DNA of 64,000 nt from positions 124,001-188,000 of the forward strand of contig JBBIVX010000002.1 of assembly GCA_037439465.1 (NCBI GenBank), in the 5' to 3' direction. This DNA comes from Parasulfuritortus sp037439465. Its GTDB lineage: Bacteria > Pseudomonadota > Gammaproteobacteria > Burkholderiales > Thiobacillaceae. Position 1 is the stretch's first letter. Every line of letters starts with the position of its first letter. Below the pieces are notes generated by a model. It made no database searches, was not told where the DNA came from, and was given only the letters and a program-made list of their open reading frames with translations. This document shows, piece by piece, positions 1-10,930 of the stretch. A program made the translations under genes and the position numbers.

Positions 1-830
1 TGGCGGAGCTGGAAAGGCTCGGCGGCTTGCCCGCGCAGTACCGCATACTCGAGGTCAGCGCGGAGCTGCGCCAGCGGCAACGGGAGCTCATCGCCCGGCA
101 CCTGCCGCAGTGTTTGGGGCGCGTCTTGTGGCTGGATGCGCTGCCGCAACGTTTCAATGGCGTGGTGCTGGCCAATGAGGTGCTGGATGCGCTGCCGGTC
201 CATTTGCTGCACTGGCGGGCAGGCCGGATCCTGGAGCGCGGGGTGGCCAACGCGGCGGAGGGTTTCGCCTGGGAAGACAGGCCGCTGATCCAGGGCCTGC
301 TGCTTGAGGAGGCCAGCCGCCTGCCCGTGAGCGGCGAGGAGTATCTCAGCGAGATCTGCCTGGCTGCGCCCGCCCTGGTGCGTAGCCTGGCGGATGGCCT
401 GGAACGCGGCGTCATGCTGTTCTTCGATTATGGGTTTCCGCGTGCCGAGTATTACCACCCTGACCGCGCTCGCGGCACCCTGATGTGCCATCATCGTCAC
501 CGCGCCTTCGACGACCCCTTTCATCTGCCGGGGCTTACTGACATCACCGCCCATGTCGATTTCACGGCGGTCGCCGATGCGGCCCTGGAAGCCGGCCTGG
601 ATGTGCTGGGCTATGTCAGTCAGGCCCATTTCCTGGTGAACGCCGGGATACTGGAATGGCTGGGGGGCGAGGCGACCGGCTCCGTGGCCTACCTGAAGCA
701 GGCCGCGGCGGTGCATACGCTGATTCAACCCAGCGAAATGGGGGAGTTGTTCAAGGTCATGGCCCTCGGCAGGCACGTCGATACACCGCTGCTCGGCTTT
801 GCCAGCGGCGACCGGCGCCACCGTTTATGA
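1..830 (+). CDS. MidA/COG1565 family SAM-dependent methyltransferase (5' partial)
   Basis: The frame is open from the left edge, so the N-terminus lies outside the window. The visible ~275 residues match the later part of the MidA (DUF185) family, SAM-dependent protein methyltransferases whose mitochondrial member NDUFAF7 modifies a complex I subunit; the bacterial substrate is not established. Seen in the sequence: the ANEVLDALPVH signature about 50 residues in, an FFDYGFPRAEYYHP stretch, and the following GTLMCHHRHRA motif, all typical of the family. The stop overlaps by 6 bp the end of the convergent cysteine-rich gene. Family call is firm; function in this organism is inference. Confidence 0.85.
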   Translation, partial: AELERLGGLPAQYRILEVSAELRQRQRELIARHLPQCLGRVLWLDALPQRFNGVVLANEVLDALPVHLLHWRAGRILERGVANAAEGFAWEDRPLIQGLLLEEASRLPVSGEEYLSEICLAAPALVRSLADGLERGVMLFFDYGFPRAEYYHPDRARGTLMCHHRHRAFDDPFHLPGLTDITAHVDFTAVADAALEAGLDVLGYVSQAHFLVNAGILEWLGGEATGSVAYLKQAAAVHTLIQPSEMGELFKVMALGRHVDTPLLGFASGDRRHRL

Positions 831-1265
831 ACGTTTCCTGCGTGGCTCGTAGTGCGCCACCGTGCGCATGATCTCCGAGTAAGGGAGTCGCTCGGCGCCG
901 CCATGGCGTGCCAGCGCCGCCGCGAGCAGTCCGGCCACATCCGTCTCTCCGGTCGACGCCAGTATTTCCCGCAGCCCGAGCACGCCACCGCACTGCACCC
1001 GGATCTCCTTGCCGAAAGGCCAAGGCTGGTCGGGCGCCATGTGCAGGGCAAACCGGGCATTGTCGTGCAGCCCGGCATGGAAGGCCTGACAGAGTTCGCA
1101 GGCGGCCTGCTCGGTGCAACTGATGGCCTCCCGCTCCGCCAGCAGCAGGCGGCGGGCCTTGTAACAGTTGACGCAACGGGACAGCAGGGCCCGCTCGAAG
1201 GGGCAGGACAGGGCGATGGCCGATTCCCGCGCTTCCCGATAGGCCTCCTCGTCGTAGCCGGACAC
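825..1265 (-). CDS. Conserved hypothetical cysteine-rich protein
   Basis: A 146-residue protein I do not recognise by function. It has a cysteine-rich N-terminal half (C21, C31, C34, C50, C56, C59) arranged as CxxC followed by C-x5-C-x2-C, with another Cys near residue 91, which suggests a structural metal or Fe-S site. There is no signal peptide or membrane segment. It lies 15 bp downstream of the pterin dehydratase gene on the same strand and ends against midA. Codon use looks like its neighbours. The metal-binding idea is inference from cysteine spacing only. Confidence 0.6.
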   Translation of the reverse strand: MSGYDEEAYREARESAIALSCPFERALLSRCVNCYKARRLLLAEREAISCTEQAACELCQAFHAGLHDNARFALHMAPDQPWPFGKEIRVQCGGVLGLREILASTGETDVAGLLAAALARHGGAERLPYSEIMRTVAHYEPRRKRS

Positions 1266-1280
1266 GGGTCGGCTCCGCCC

Positions 1281-1622
1281 CTATAGATCGAACAGGACGT
1301 CGATCTTGGCGGCGCAGATGAAATCGCTTTGCGACAGGCCGCCGATGGCGTGGGTGATGTAGTCCACCCGGCAGGTGTCATAGCCCACCGCCAGATCGGG
1401 GTGGTGCCCCTGCTGATGGGATATCCAGGCCACCGCGTTGACGAAGGTCATCGTCACGTAGTGGTCAGGGAACTTGAAGTCCCGGCGCAGTTTGCCGTCG
1501 ATTATTTGCCAGCCTTTCAGGGCTTTCAGCCGCGTTTCAATTTCGGTCGCGGAAAGGGGCGGGACGCCGCCTTCGCAGGGTTGGCACTTGCCCTTGGCCA
1601 GGTCACAGAACATTGCGCTCAA
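1281..1622 (-). CDS. phhB: 4a-hydroxytetrahydrobiopterin dehydratase (pterin-4a-carbinolamine dehydratase)
   Basis: This small cytosolic enzyme dehydrates 4a-hydroxytetrahydropterin formed by aromatic amino acid hydroxylases, regenerating the pterin cofactor. The 113-residue length is normal for the family. The signature is present: GHHPDLAVGYDTCRVDYITH (about residues 72-91) containing the catalytic His pair and the distal T-H, followed by GGLSQSDF. The N-terminal extension with C6, C13 and C16 is common in proteobacterial members. No phenylalanine hydroxylase gene is in this window, so the enzyme may serve another pterin or a distant phhA. Confidence 0.93.
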   Translation of the reverse strand: MSAMFCDLAKGKCQPCEGGVPPLSATEIETRLKALKGWQIIDGKLRRDFKFPDHYVTMTFVNAVAWISHQQGHHPDLAVGYDTCRVDYITHAIGGLSQSDFICAAKIDVLFDL

Positions 1623-1632
1623 GATGGGCTCC

Positions 1633-1860
1633 TCAATAATCGTCGCCGGCCAGGGATGGGTCCAGTTCCCGCGGCTCTAAGAGGGTGTCCTCGGCCTGCA
1701 ATTCGTTATCGGCGAAGACCATTTTGATCCGTGTCCCGGTGTTGGGGTCCAGGGCCTTGCGCAATTGGCTGGCCGCCGCCTTGGCCGCCTTGAAACTGTC
1801 TTCCTGGCCAAGCTTTTCCAGGATGTTCAGGGGGCCGATCTTGTATAGGTAATACGGCAT
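1633..1860 (-). CDS. Small conserved hypothetical protein (75 aa)
   Basis: A 75-residue soluble, charged protein starting MPYYLYKIGPLN, rich in Lys/Ala in the middle (EDSFKAAKAAASQLRKAL) and acidic at the C-terminus. I recognise this as a type of short conserved proteobacterial protein without assigned function. It lies between the secA terminator and the pterin dehydratase gene, 10 bp upstream of the latter, so it probably shares a transcript with phhB. A good start codon and coherent composition support expression; function is unknown. Confidence 0.6.
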   Translation of the reverse strand: MPYYLYKIGPLNILEKLGQEDSFKAAKAAASQLRKALDPNTGTRIKMVFADNELQAEDTLLEPRELDPSLAGDDY

Positions 1861-1898
1861 GGGGCACTCCGACTTAAATGTTGACTAAAATTGTCGGA

Positions 1899-1940
1899 TA
1901 AAAGCGGGCCGCCGGCAAGAAAAAGTTTGGCGGCGGCCCG
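1899..1940 (-). terminator. Rho-independent terminator of secA
   Basis: On the minus strand a 10-bp perfect stem (CGGGCCGCCG pairing with CGGCGGCCCG, bases 1905-1914 and 1931-1940) is followed by CTTTTATCC. It lies 41 bp beyond the secA stop codon, in the right orientation and distance to end that transcript. Confidence 0.75.
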
Positions 1941-1980
1941 TGCTTCCGTGATGGATGAAGTCTCGCGGCGCGGCTTCCCG

Positions 1981-4725
<2,745 letters not shown>

Positions 4726-4800
4726 GGACCGGAACCCGCCAGTTAATAGGGAAATCGGCGAATGTTACCATAGTGCCCCAAGCAGACTTTTATCGTTTCG

Positions 4801-5244
4801 ATGGCCAAGCCCTTCCAATTCCAGCGCGTGCGCGGTCTGCTACGTCAGGATCGCGCTCTGGCGGTGCTGCTGCCCGAGGCCGAGCGTCTTGCCGCCCTCG
4901 ACAGGCGCCTGGCTGGGGCCGTGCCGCCCCCCCTGGCACGCGTCTGCCGGGTGGTGGCCATGACCGAGGGCGAAGTCCAGGTCCATTGCGGCAACGGCGC
5001 TGCCGCCGCGCGCCTGCGCAGTCTGGCGGACACCTTGGCCCGCGCGCTGTCCACGCCGGAACTGCCGGTGGCACGGCTGAAGATAAAGGTGCGTGCCGAT
5101 TGGAGCCTGCCCGAGCGGCCGCCGAAGGCGGGCATGGCCGCCGCCGGGCTGGCGGCCTGGCAGGCGCTGGACAGTCAGTTGCCCGAAAGCGAACTCAAGG
5201 CCGCCGTGGAACGCCTGCTGAGGCATCAGCGCCGTCATGGCTAA
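4801..5244 (+). CDS. dciA: DUF721/DciA-family protein, probable replicative helicase loader-type factor
   Basis: A 147-residue protein with an N-terminal DUF721 fold. DciA proteins interact with DnaB helicase and are needed for replication initiation in bacteria lacking DnaC. Seen here: the N-terminal MAKPFQFQRVRGLLRQD and the alpha/beta core containing VVAMTEGEVQVHCGNGAAAARLR, followed by a short basic tail. Position next to secA is the same as in pseudomonads, which supports orthology. The gene is monocistronic, with a hairpin terminator 60 bp downstream. The family assignment rests on weakly conserved sequence plus synteny. Confidence 0.7.
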   Translation: MAKPFQFQRVRGLLRQDRALAVLLPEAERLAALDRRLAGAVPPPLARVCRVVAMTEGEVQVHCGNGAAAARLRSLADTLARALSTPELPVARLKIKVRADWSLPERPPKAGMAAAGLAAWQALDSQLPESELKAAVERLLRHQRRHG

Positions 5245-5306
5245 TGGTCATGGCTAGGCGCCGGCGCACGTCATGAAACGCTACAGGGTGGCCCATCGCC
5301 GCCGTG

Positions 5307-5331
5307 CCCGCGCCGGGATGGCGCGGGTTTT
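5307..5331 (+). terminator. Rho-independent terminator after dciA
   Basis: An 8-bp perfect GC stem CCCGCGCC / GGCGCGGG (5307-5314 and 5320-5327) with a 5-nt loop is followed by TTTTACG. It separates dciA from the aroK start at 5356. Confidence 0.75.
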
Positions 5332-5355
5332 ACGTTAATCCCCTACAATCCAGCC

Positions 5356-6126
5356 ATGGTTCCCAGCCCCAATATTTTTCTCATCGGCCTGATGGGCGCC
5401 GGCAAGACGACCATCGGCCGCCTGCTGGCGCGCCGCCGCGGCCTCGAATTCGCCGATTCGGACCATGCGATCGAGGCCCGTTGCGGGGTCTCCATACCCA
5501 CTATCTTCGAAATCGAGGGAGAAGCGGGTTTCCGCAAGCGCGAGGTCTGCATCATCGACGAGCTCTCCCAACGCCGCGGCATCGTCCTTGGCACTGGCGG
5601 TGGCGCCGTGCTCGACCCCCTCAACCGGGAGCGGCTGAAGGCGCGCGGCACCGTGGTCTACCTCCGCTGCCATCCGCAGGAGCTGTATCTGCGCACCCAC
5701 CACGACCGCAACCGGCCGCTCCTGCAGACCGACGACCCGCTGGCCAAATTGCAGGCCCTGTACCGCCAGCGTCACCCCCTCTATATGCAGACCGCCGACG
5801 TCGTGCTCGATACCGGACGGCAAAGCATCCACTGCCTGGTGCGCAAGCTGGAAGACGTGCTCGGCCCGGAGCGGGGCGGCGACAGTGGGCCGGAGGTAAC
5901 CGTGGCGTCAGTGTCGCCGTGTCCTGGCGGCGTGATAAAGCAGGTAGATCAGGGCCAGCCAGGGCCAGACGGCGGCGAGGTGGCGGGCCAGGCCGACCAG
6001 GTTGAGCAGGCTGCCGGACGGCCAGAGCGGGGCCGGGGCGAACAGCAGGCGGCTGGCGGCTACCAGGGTCAGAAGGCCGATGGCGACCCCCCGCCGCCGC
6101 CGCGAGACGCTCGGCAGCAGCAATAG
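5356..6126 (+). CDS. aroK: Shikimate kinase, with an abnormal C-terminal read-through extension
   Basis: Phosphorylates shikimate at the 3-hydroxyl in the aromatic amino acid pathway. The first ~175 residues are a complete kinase: P-loop GLMGAGKT (11-18), ADSD substrate aspartates near 34-36, GFRKRE, LGTGGGAVL and the lid DRNRPLL. Usual length is 170-190 residues, but this frame runs to 256. The last ~73 residues (QVDQGQPGPDGGEV onward) are Gly/Gln/Pro-rich and lie antisense to the convergent VanZ-like gene. A TAA at 5897-5899 in the +1 frame would give a normal 180-residue protein ending 9 bp before the VanZ stop, so a 1-nt frameshift or sequence error is likely. No aroB follows. Confidence 0.85.
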   Translation: MVPSPNIFLIGLMGAGKTTIGRLLARRRGLEFADSDHAIEARCGVSIPTIFEIEGEAGFRKREVCIIDELSQRRGIVLGTGGGAVLDPLNRERLKARGTVVYLRCHPQELYLRTHHDRNRPLLQTDDPLAKLQALYRQRHPLYMQTADVVLDTGRQSIHCLVRKLEDVLGPERGGDSGPEVTVASVSPCPGGVIKQVDQGQPGPDGGEVAGQADQVEQAAGRPERGRGEQQAAGGYQGQKADGDPPPPPRDARQQQ

Positions 6127-6939
6127 CCACAGGGCCAGCACCAAGGCGGCCAGCGTTTCCAGCGAGAGGATGCCGCCCATCACTTTGAGCCGCAGCAACA
6201 CCGCCGCCACCAGCAATTTGAGGGCGAAGGCGGAGATGAACAGCAGCAGCATGGCGCTGGCATAACGCCCCGGCCGCAGCAGGCAGGCGGCAAAGGCGCC
6301 CAATGTCGTCATCTCCAGCAAGACGGCGAGGAACCAGGGGACGTTGAGCTGTTGCAGGTCTGCGGGCGGCATGTCTATGGGGCGCAGGTGCAGATCCAGC
6401 CAGCCCACCCCCGGCTGGGGCAGCAGGGCGAACTGGGTGAAGCCCCAGAGCAGCAGCAGCCAGAGACCAGGGCGGGTCTGGGCGTCGGCCCGGAACCAAA
6501 ACAGCTGCCAGCGCCGCAACACTGCCAGGGCCCGCCGCCAGCGGGCATGGTGCAGGGCGAGCAGGGCGCCGGTCAGCGCCCCCAGACTGTTGAGCAGAAC
6601 GTCGAGGTTGGAGGCGATGCGGCCCGGCAGCATTTGCTGCAGGCCCTCCAGACCGATGCTGAGGCCGCTTCCGGCCAGACAGGCGAAGAGCATGGGCAGC
6701 GCCCGGTGACCTGGCCGGAAGCCGCGCAGGGCGAGCAGATAGCCGAGTGGCAGGTAGGCGATGAGATTGGTGCTGACGTCGTTGCGCGTGACGTAGCGCG
6801 GCAGGGCGGCGAACAGAAAGGCCGGGGCGCCTGACGGCAGCGGTTGCCAGCCGGAAAAGGGGTAGAGGCTGCCGACGACGATGACGACGAGGCAGAGCGC
6901 CAGGATCAGGTCGATGAAGGGCGTTCTCTGGGGCAACAT
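5908..6939 (-). CDS. VanZ-like family integral membrane protein
   Basis: About 343 residues from the ATG at 6939, which I prefer to the upstream start at 7005 because that start would overlap the divergent DHH gene. It has about eight to nine hydrophobic segments. The N-terminal half matches the VanZ-like fold: a first TM with GSLYPFSGWQ, then RNDVSTNLIAYLPLGYLLALRG and the GLEGLQQMLPGRIASNLDVLLNSLGALTGALLA signature. VanZ relatives are linked to teicoplanin resistance in enterococci; in proteobacteria the role is unknown. The second half adds four more TMs. It converges on aroK, whose annotated frame overlaps it by 219 bp. Confidence 0.8.
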   Translation of the reverse strand: MLPQRTPFIDLILALCLVVIVVGSLYPFSGWQPLPSGAPAFLFAALPRYVTRNDVSTNLIAYLPLGYLLALRGFRPGHRALPMLFACLAGSGLSIGLEGLQQMLPGRIASNLDVLLNSLGALTGALLALHHARWRRALAVLRRWQLFWFRADAQTRPGLWLLLLWGFTQFALLPQPGVGWLDLHLRPIDMPPADLQQLNVPWFLAVLLEMTTLGAFAACLLRPGRYASAMLLLFISAFALKLLVAAVLLRLKVMGGILSLETLAALVLALWLLLLPSVSRRRRGVAIGLLTLVAASRLLFAPAPLWPSGSLLNLVGLARHLAAVWPWLALIYLLYHAARTRRH

Positions 6940-7004
6940 GTCGGCTGCAGGCGTTAGTGTGAAAATACCAGTCGCGAGACTGCCTTGAATAAAGGGAAAG
7001 CTCA

Positions 7005-7961
7005 ATGATTTTCGATGTGTTCAACGGCGATGCCGACGGCCTTTGCGCCCTGCACCAACTGCGTCTGGCAGAGCCGGCCGCAAGCAAGCTCGTCACCGGC
7101 GTGAAACGTGACATTGCCCTGCTGGCGCGGGTGGCGGCGGGCGCCGGCGATGCGGTCAACGTACTTGACATCGCCGTGGAGAAAAACGCCGGCCCGCTCG
7201 CCGCGCTGCTGCAACAGGGGGCCAAGGTGCGCTGGTTCGACCACCATCACCCTGGCGAGCTGCCGGCACATGCCAATTTCGAGGCGCATATCGATACCGC
7301 CGCCGATGTCTGCACGGCCCTGCTGGTGGACCGCTACCTGGGCGGTCGCTATCGCGCCTGGGCGGTGGTGGCGGCCTTCGGCGACAACCTCGCCGCCGCC
7401 GCCCGCCTTGCCGCCCAACCCTTGGGCCTGGCGGAGGAGGCGCTGGCGGCGCTCAGGGAGTTGGGCGAATGCCTCAACTACAACGGCTATGGCGACAGCC
7501 TCGACGATCTGCACTTCCATCCCGACGCGCTGTACCGGCGCCTGAGCGGCTATGCCGATCCCTTCACCTTTATCGCCGAGGCGGCCGAATTCCGGGTGCT
7601 CAAGGCCGGTTACGCCGCCGACATGGCCAGGGCCGGCGCCCTCATTCCTTACCTGGAGCGGCCCGCCGGCGCCATCTACCTTCTGCCCGATGCCGCCTGG
7701 GCGCGGCGGGTGTCCGGGGTCTATGCCAACGACCTGGTGCGACGCCATCCCGGCCGCGCCCATGCCCTCGTCACCCGCTCGCCGCGCGGGCATTACGTGG
7801 TCAGCGTGCGCGCCCCGCTGAACAACCGCACCGGCGCCGACGAGCTGTGCCGCCGCTTCGAGACCGGGGGTGGCCGCAAGGCGGCGGCGGGGATCAACGT
7901 CCTGCCGCTGGATGCGCTCGACGACTTCGCCCGGGCCTTCTATTGCGCCTATCCGGATTGA
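7005..7961 (+). CDS. DHH/DHHA1-family phosphoesterase-like protein
   Basis: 318 residues. The N-terminal DHH domain shows FNGDADGLCAL (metal-binding D9 and D11) and the hallmark FDHHHP (about 78-83) plus a DTAADVCTALL segment. The C-terminal DHHA1-type nucleic-acid-binding domain ends in the GGGRKAAAGINVLP motif near residue 290. Relatives act on short oligonucleotides, cyclic dinucleotides or 3'-phosphoadenosine phosphate; the substrate here cannot be chosen from sequence. It converges on the symporter gene with a 13-bp overlap. A broken second copy of its last ~115 codons is at 43398-43756. Confidence 0.85.
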   Translation: MIFDVFNGDADGLCALHQLRLAEPAASKLVTGVKRDIALLARVAAGAGDAVNVLDIAVEKNAGPLAALLQQGAKVRWFDHHHPGELPAHANFEAHIDTAADVCTALLVDRYLGGRYRAWAVVAAFGDNLAAAARLAAQPLGLAEEALAALRELGECLNYNGYGDSLDDLHFHPDALYRRLSGYADPFTFIAEAAEFRVLKAGYAADMARAGALIPYLERPAGAIYLLPDAAWARRVSGVYANDLVRRHPGRAHALVTRSPRGHYVVSVRAPLNNRTGADELCRRFETGGGRKAAAGINVLPLDALDDFARAFYCAYPD

Positions 7962-9400
7962 CCGGCCCCCTGATGTTGCGGCGTGTGGCGGCCGCGGTGC
8001 ACCAGTTGCCACGGCGACAGCGAGCCCAGAAGCATGCCCAGCAGGCTCATCATCAGGCCGGCGAACTGCGGCGGCCAGAAGCCGTCCGGATCGGCATAAG
8101 CCAGCCCAAGCCAGGTGACGAGGCCGAGCAGCATGGCGAGCAGCGCCCCCTGCGTCGTCGCCGGCCGCCAGTACACGCCGGCCGCCAGCGGCACGAAGGC
8201 GGCCACCAGGGTGACCTGGTAGGCGTTCTCCACCATCTGGTAGATGCTCAGCTGGCTGTTGCGGGCGAAGGCGACGATGCCGATGGTGAAGATCAGCACT
8301 ACGGCGCGCATGGTCCAGAGCTGATGGCGGTCGCTTTTGAACTTCACGAACACCTTGAGGATGTTCTCGGTGAAGGTGGCCGAGGGCGCCAGAATGGTGC
8401 CGCTGGCGGTGGACATGATGGCGGAGAGCAGCGCGCCGAAGAACAGCACCTGGGCGATAAGCGGGGTGCGTTCCAGGATGAGGGTGGGCAGGATGCGCTG
8501 GGCATCGTCCCGGAGCAGGGTGTCCACTGTGTCCGGCATGAGGACGAAGGCGGAATAGGCGATGAAGATGGGCAGAAAGGCGAACAGGAAATAGAGGCTG
8601 CCGCCCAGTATCGAGCCATGCATGGCGGTGCTTTCGTCCTTGGCCGACATCACCCGCTGAAACACGTCCTGTTGCGGGATGGAGCCGAGCATCATGGTGG
8701 TCCAGGCGGCGACGAAGGCGACGATGTCGCGCGCCTCCGCCGCCGGCAGCAGATTGAATTTGCCATGCGCCGCCGCATGGGCGATGACCGCCGCCGGGCC
8801 GCCGGCCATGTCGCCCACCAGCCAGGCGACATAAGTGATGCCGACGATGATGATGCTCATCTGGAAGAAGTCGGTCAGCGCCACCGACCACATGCCGCCG
8901 AACAGCGTGTAGAGCAGGACGATGCCGGCGCCGATGACGATGCCCGTCTGGCTGTCGATCTGGCCGCCGGACAGGATATTGAACACCAGCCCCAGCGCGC
9001 TCATCTGCGCCGACACCCAGCCCAGGTAGGAGAGGATGATGCAAAGGCTGGTGGCGATCTCGACTACGTGGTTGTAGCGCCGCCTGTAATAGTCGCCGAT
9101 GGTGAGCAGCTTCATGCGGTACAAGGGCCGCGCAAAAAACACCCCGACCAGGATGAGGCACAGACTGGAACCGAACGGATCGGCGACAATGCCGCGCATC
9201 CCCTCTTGCAGGAAGGTGGCGGAGATACCCAGCACCGTCTCCGAGCCGAACCAGGTGGCGAACACCGTGGCGGTGACGATATAGATGGGCAGCGAACGTC
9301 CGGCCACGACGTAGTCGCGCGAGTTCTTCACCCGCGTCGCGGCATAGACACCGATCAGCATGGACGCCAGCAGATAGAGGATGACGAACCAGACAAGCAT
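7949..9400 (-). CDS. Sodium:solute symporter (SSS family)
   Basis: A 483-residue inner-membrane transporter with about 13 hydrophobic segments and the SSS (LeuT-like) fold. Family features seen: RSLPIYIVTATVFATWFGSETVLG early, WSVALTDFFQMSIIIVG in the middle, and GALLSAIMSTASGTILAPSATF, the Na+-site helix. The solute cannot be deduced. The protein has a short polar tail. It is convergent with the DHH-family gene. A truncated homolog of its C-terminal ~120 residues (MVENAY-VTLV, YW-ATT-GA, PQFAG) survives at 45195-45560, also downstream of a DHH fragment. Confidence 0.9.
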   Translation of the reverse strand: MLVWFVILYLLASMLIGVYAATRVKNSRDYVVAGRSLPIYIVTATVFATWFGSETVLGISATFLQEGMRGIVADPFGSSLCLILVGVFFARPLYRMKLLTIGDYYRRRYNHVVEIATSLCIILSYLGWVSAQMSALGLVFNILSGGQIDSQTGIVIGAGIVLLYTLFGGMWSVALTDFFQMSIIIVGITYVAWLVGDMAGGPAAVIAHAAAHGKFNLLPAAEARDIVAFVAAWTTMMLGSIPQQDVFQRVMSAKDESTAMHGSILGGSLYFLFAFLPIFIAYSAFVLMPDTVDTLLRDDAQRILPTLILERTPLIAQVLFFGALLSAIMSTASGTILAPSATFTENILKVFVKFKSDRHQLWTMRAVVLIFTIGIVAFARNSQLSIYQMVENAYQVTLVAAFVPLAAGVYWRPATTQGALLAMLLGLVTWLGLAYADPDGFWPPQFAGLMMSLLGMLLGSLSPWQLVHRGRHTPQHQGAGQSG

Positions 9401-9586
9401 GGGCGGCTCCTTTCAGCGTATCTCGACACCGGTCCGCGGGCGGACCAGGCCGGTGCCGCCACGGCAATTGAATCGGCGCGATTATCGGCGATTTGCCGGC
9501 CGCTGCGGTGCCGCTTGCGTCGGTGGCCGGGCTGGGCAAAGATGGCGGCGGCGCTTTGCGCCTTTCACGTTGATGCGAGGTTCGAC

Positions 9587-10048
9587 ATGTTTGGCTTTCT
9601 TATCAAGATCGGCCTGCTGCTGGTGGTCGCCGTCCTGGCCTACAACTACTTCTTTGGCTCGGCCGAGGAGAAGGCGCAGTCCAGCAAGGTATTCGGCCAG
9701 GTGAAGGAGGTTGCCGTTTCCGTCGGCGAACTGGCCGTGTCGGAAAAAGACAGGTTCAATGCCGGTAAATACGATGACGCCCTGGAGAAACTGGGCGGTG
9801 CCTACAAGGCCCTGCGTGAGGGCGCCGGCAAGCTGGACAAGTCAGTGCTCGCCCGCCTCGGCGAACTGGAACGGCGCAAGGCCGCCCTGAAAAAAGAGGT
9901 GGAGGCCATGCGCAAAATCGAGGCCGAAGGTGCGGCGGCGGGCGAGGAGTCGGCCCGGCAGGCGCAGCGCAAGGCGGCGCTGCGGCAGCAATTGGAGGCG
10001 CTGCAACGGGACTCCGACGCCCTGGTGCAAGAGGCGCGCAAGCCCTGA
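9587..10048 (+). CDS. Hypothetical membrane-anchored coiled-coil protein
   Basis: 153 residues starting MFGFLIKIGLLLVVAVLAYNYFF, a single N-terminal membrane anchor with a short N-terminus, followed by a mostly helical charged region. Residues ~100-150 are Glu/Lys/Arg/Gln-rich (ERRKAALKKEVEAMRK; AQRKAALRQQLEALQR) and look like a coiled coil. No enzymatic motif is visible. It is flanked by the SSS symporter (divergent) and the ubi cluster (convergent). A bitopic protein with a periplasmic or cytoplasmic coiled coil is all that can be said. Confidence 0.65.
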   Translation: MFGFLIKIGLLLVVAVLAYNYFFGSAEEKAQSSKVFGQVKEVAVSVGELAVSEKDRFNAGKYDDALEKLGGAYKALREGAGKLDKSVLARLGELERRKAALKKEVEAMRKIEAEGAAAGEESARQAQRKAALRQQLEALQRDSDALVQEARKP

Positions 10049-10152
10049 GCGGGCCGCCAAGGCAGCGCCTAAATTTGTCATGGCCATGGCCGCCGTTTGC
10101 CCGGTGCGCGGCGGTGGAGTCGGCCAGGCCCAAGGCTTCGCGTAGTTTGACG

Positions 10153-10899
10153 TTAAGATTTTTCCAGACGCTTGCTGTGCTGGTGGAGGCGGCCGCTCAA
10201 CTGGGAAATGATCTCCGAGGCGGCCTGAATGATGTGCTGGGGGGCAAACCCGGCCCGCGTCATCTCACGGAAAAATGATTTCGCCACGATCTTCGCCATT
10301 TTGTCTGGCTCATAGGCGGTGGCGAGCATGGCGCCGCCGATGGCCCGTTCGGCGGTTTGCGCCAGGGCGATCTGGGCAAAGCGGGAGTTGAGCAGGTTTT
10401 GCAACTGGATCACCTGGATGGTCTTGCCGGTGAAACCCGCCACGATCTTTAGCGCCGCCAGGTCGGACGGCGAGAAGGCCGTGGCCCGGCGCGGAGAGGA
10501 CAGATTGATCACCCCGATGACCTTGCCGTTGACGCTGACGGGCGCCGCCATCAGGCTGCGTCGCGCCTCCCCGGCGCGGCGCGCCAGGCCGGCGAAGGGC
10601 GAGGCCAGGATATCCTCGACCAAGAGCGCCTCACCGCTGGCCGCGACCCGGCCGGCGATGCCCTCTCCCTTGGCTACCAACTCGGTGTAGGCCGCCGCCG
10701 GCAGTTCGCCATGACAGGCACAGACGCGCAGGCGCAGCGCTGCCCCTTCGCCCTCGGCAAACAACATGATGGAGCAGCGTTCGGCATCGAAAACCGAGGC
10801 GGCGAGCGTGGCCATTTGCGCCAGGTTGTCGTCGAGGCTGCCTTCGCTTTCGAGAAAGTTGGCGAGGCGGTGCAGTCGGTCGAGGGTGTCATGTTGCAT
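10153..10899 (-). CDS. GAF-domain protein
   Basis: 248 residues from the ATG at 10899, chosen because GGGGAGAAG sits just upstream. A single GAF domain covers about residues 10-160: FDAERCSIMLF, GEGIAGRVAASGEALLVEDI, RRSLMAAPVSVNGKVIGVINLSS and AFSPSDLAALKIVAGF. The C-terminal ~80 residues are helical with no output domain (no kinase, GGDEF or HTH). It probably senses a small ligand or redox state through the GAF pocket, but the ligand is unknown. It follows ubiB by 31 bp on the same strand, so it is probably cotranscribed with ubiJ-ubiB. Confidence 0.8.
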   Translation of the reverse strand: MQHDTLDRLHRLANFLESEGSLDDNLAQMATLAASVFDAERCSIMLFAEGEGAALRLRVCACHGELPAAAYTELVAKGEGIAGRVAASGEALLVEDILASPFAGLARRAGEARRSLMAAPVSVNGKVIGVINLSSPRRATAFSPSDLAALKIVAGFTGKTIQVIQLQNLLNSRFAQIALAQTAERAIGGAMLATAYEPDKMAKIVAKSFFREMTRAGFAPQHIIQAASEIISQLSGRLHQHSKRLEKS

Positions 10900-10930
10900 G
10901 GCCTTCTCCCCTGGCAAACCACTCAGGCCT

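Noticed and set aside
7469..10048. Very long plus-strand frame spanning the DHH end, the symporter and the coiled-coil protein
   Set aside because: Only its last part (from 9587) is a real gene; the rest lies out of frame with the DHH gene and antisense to the symporter.
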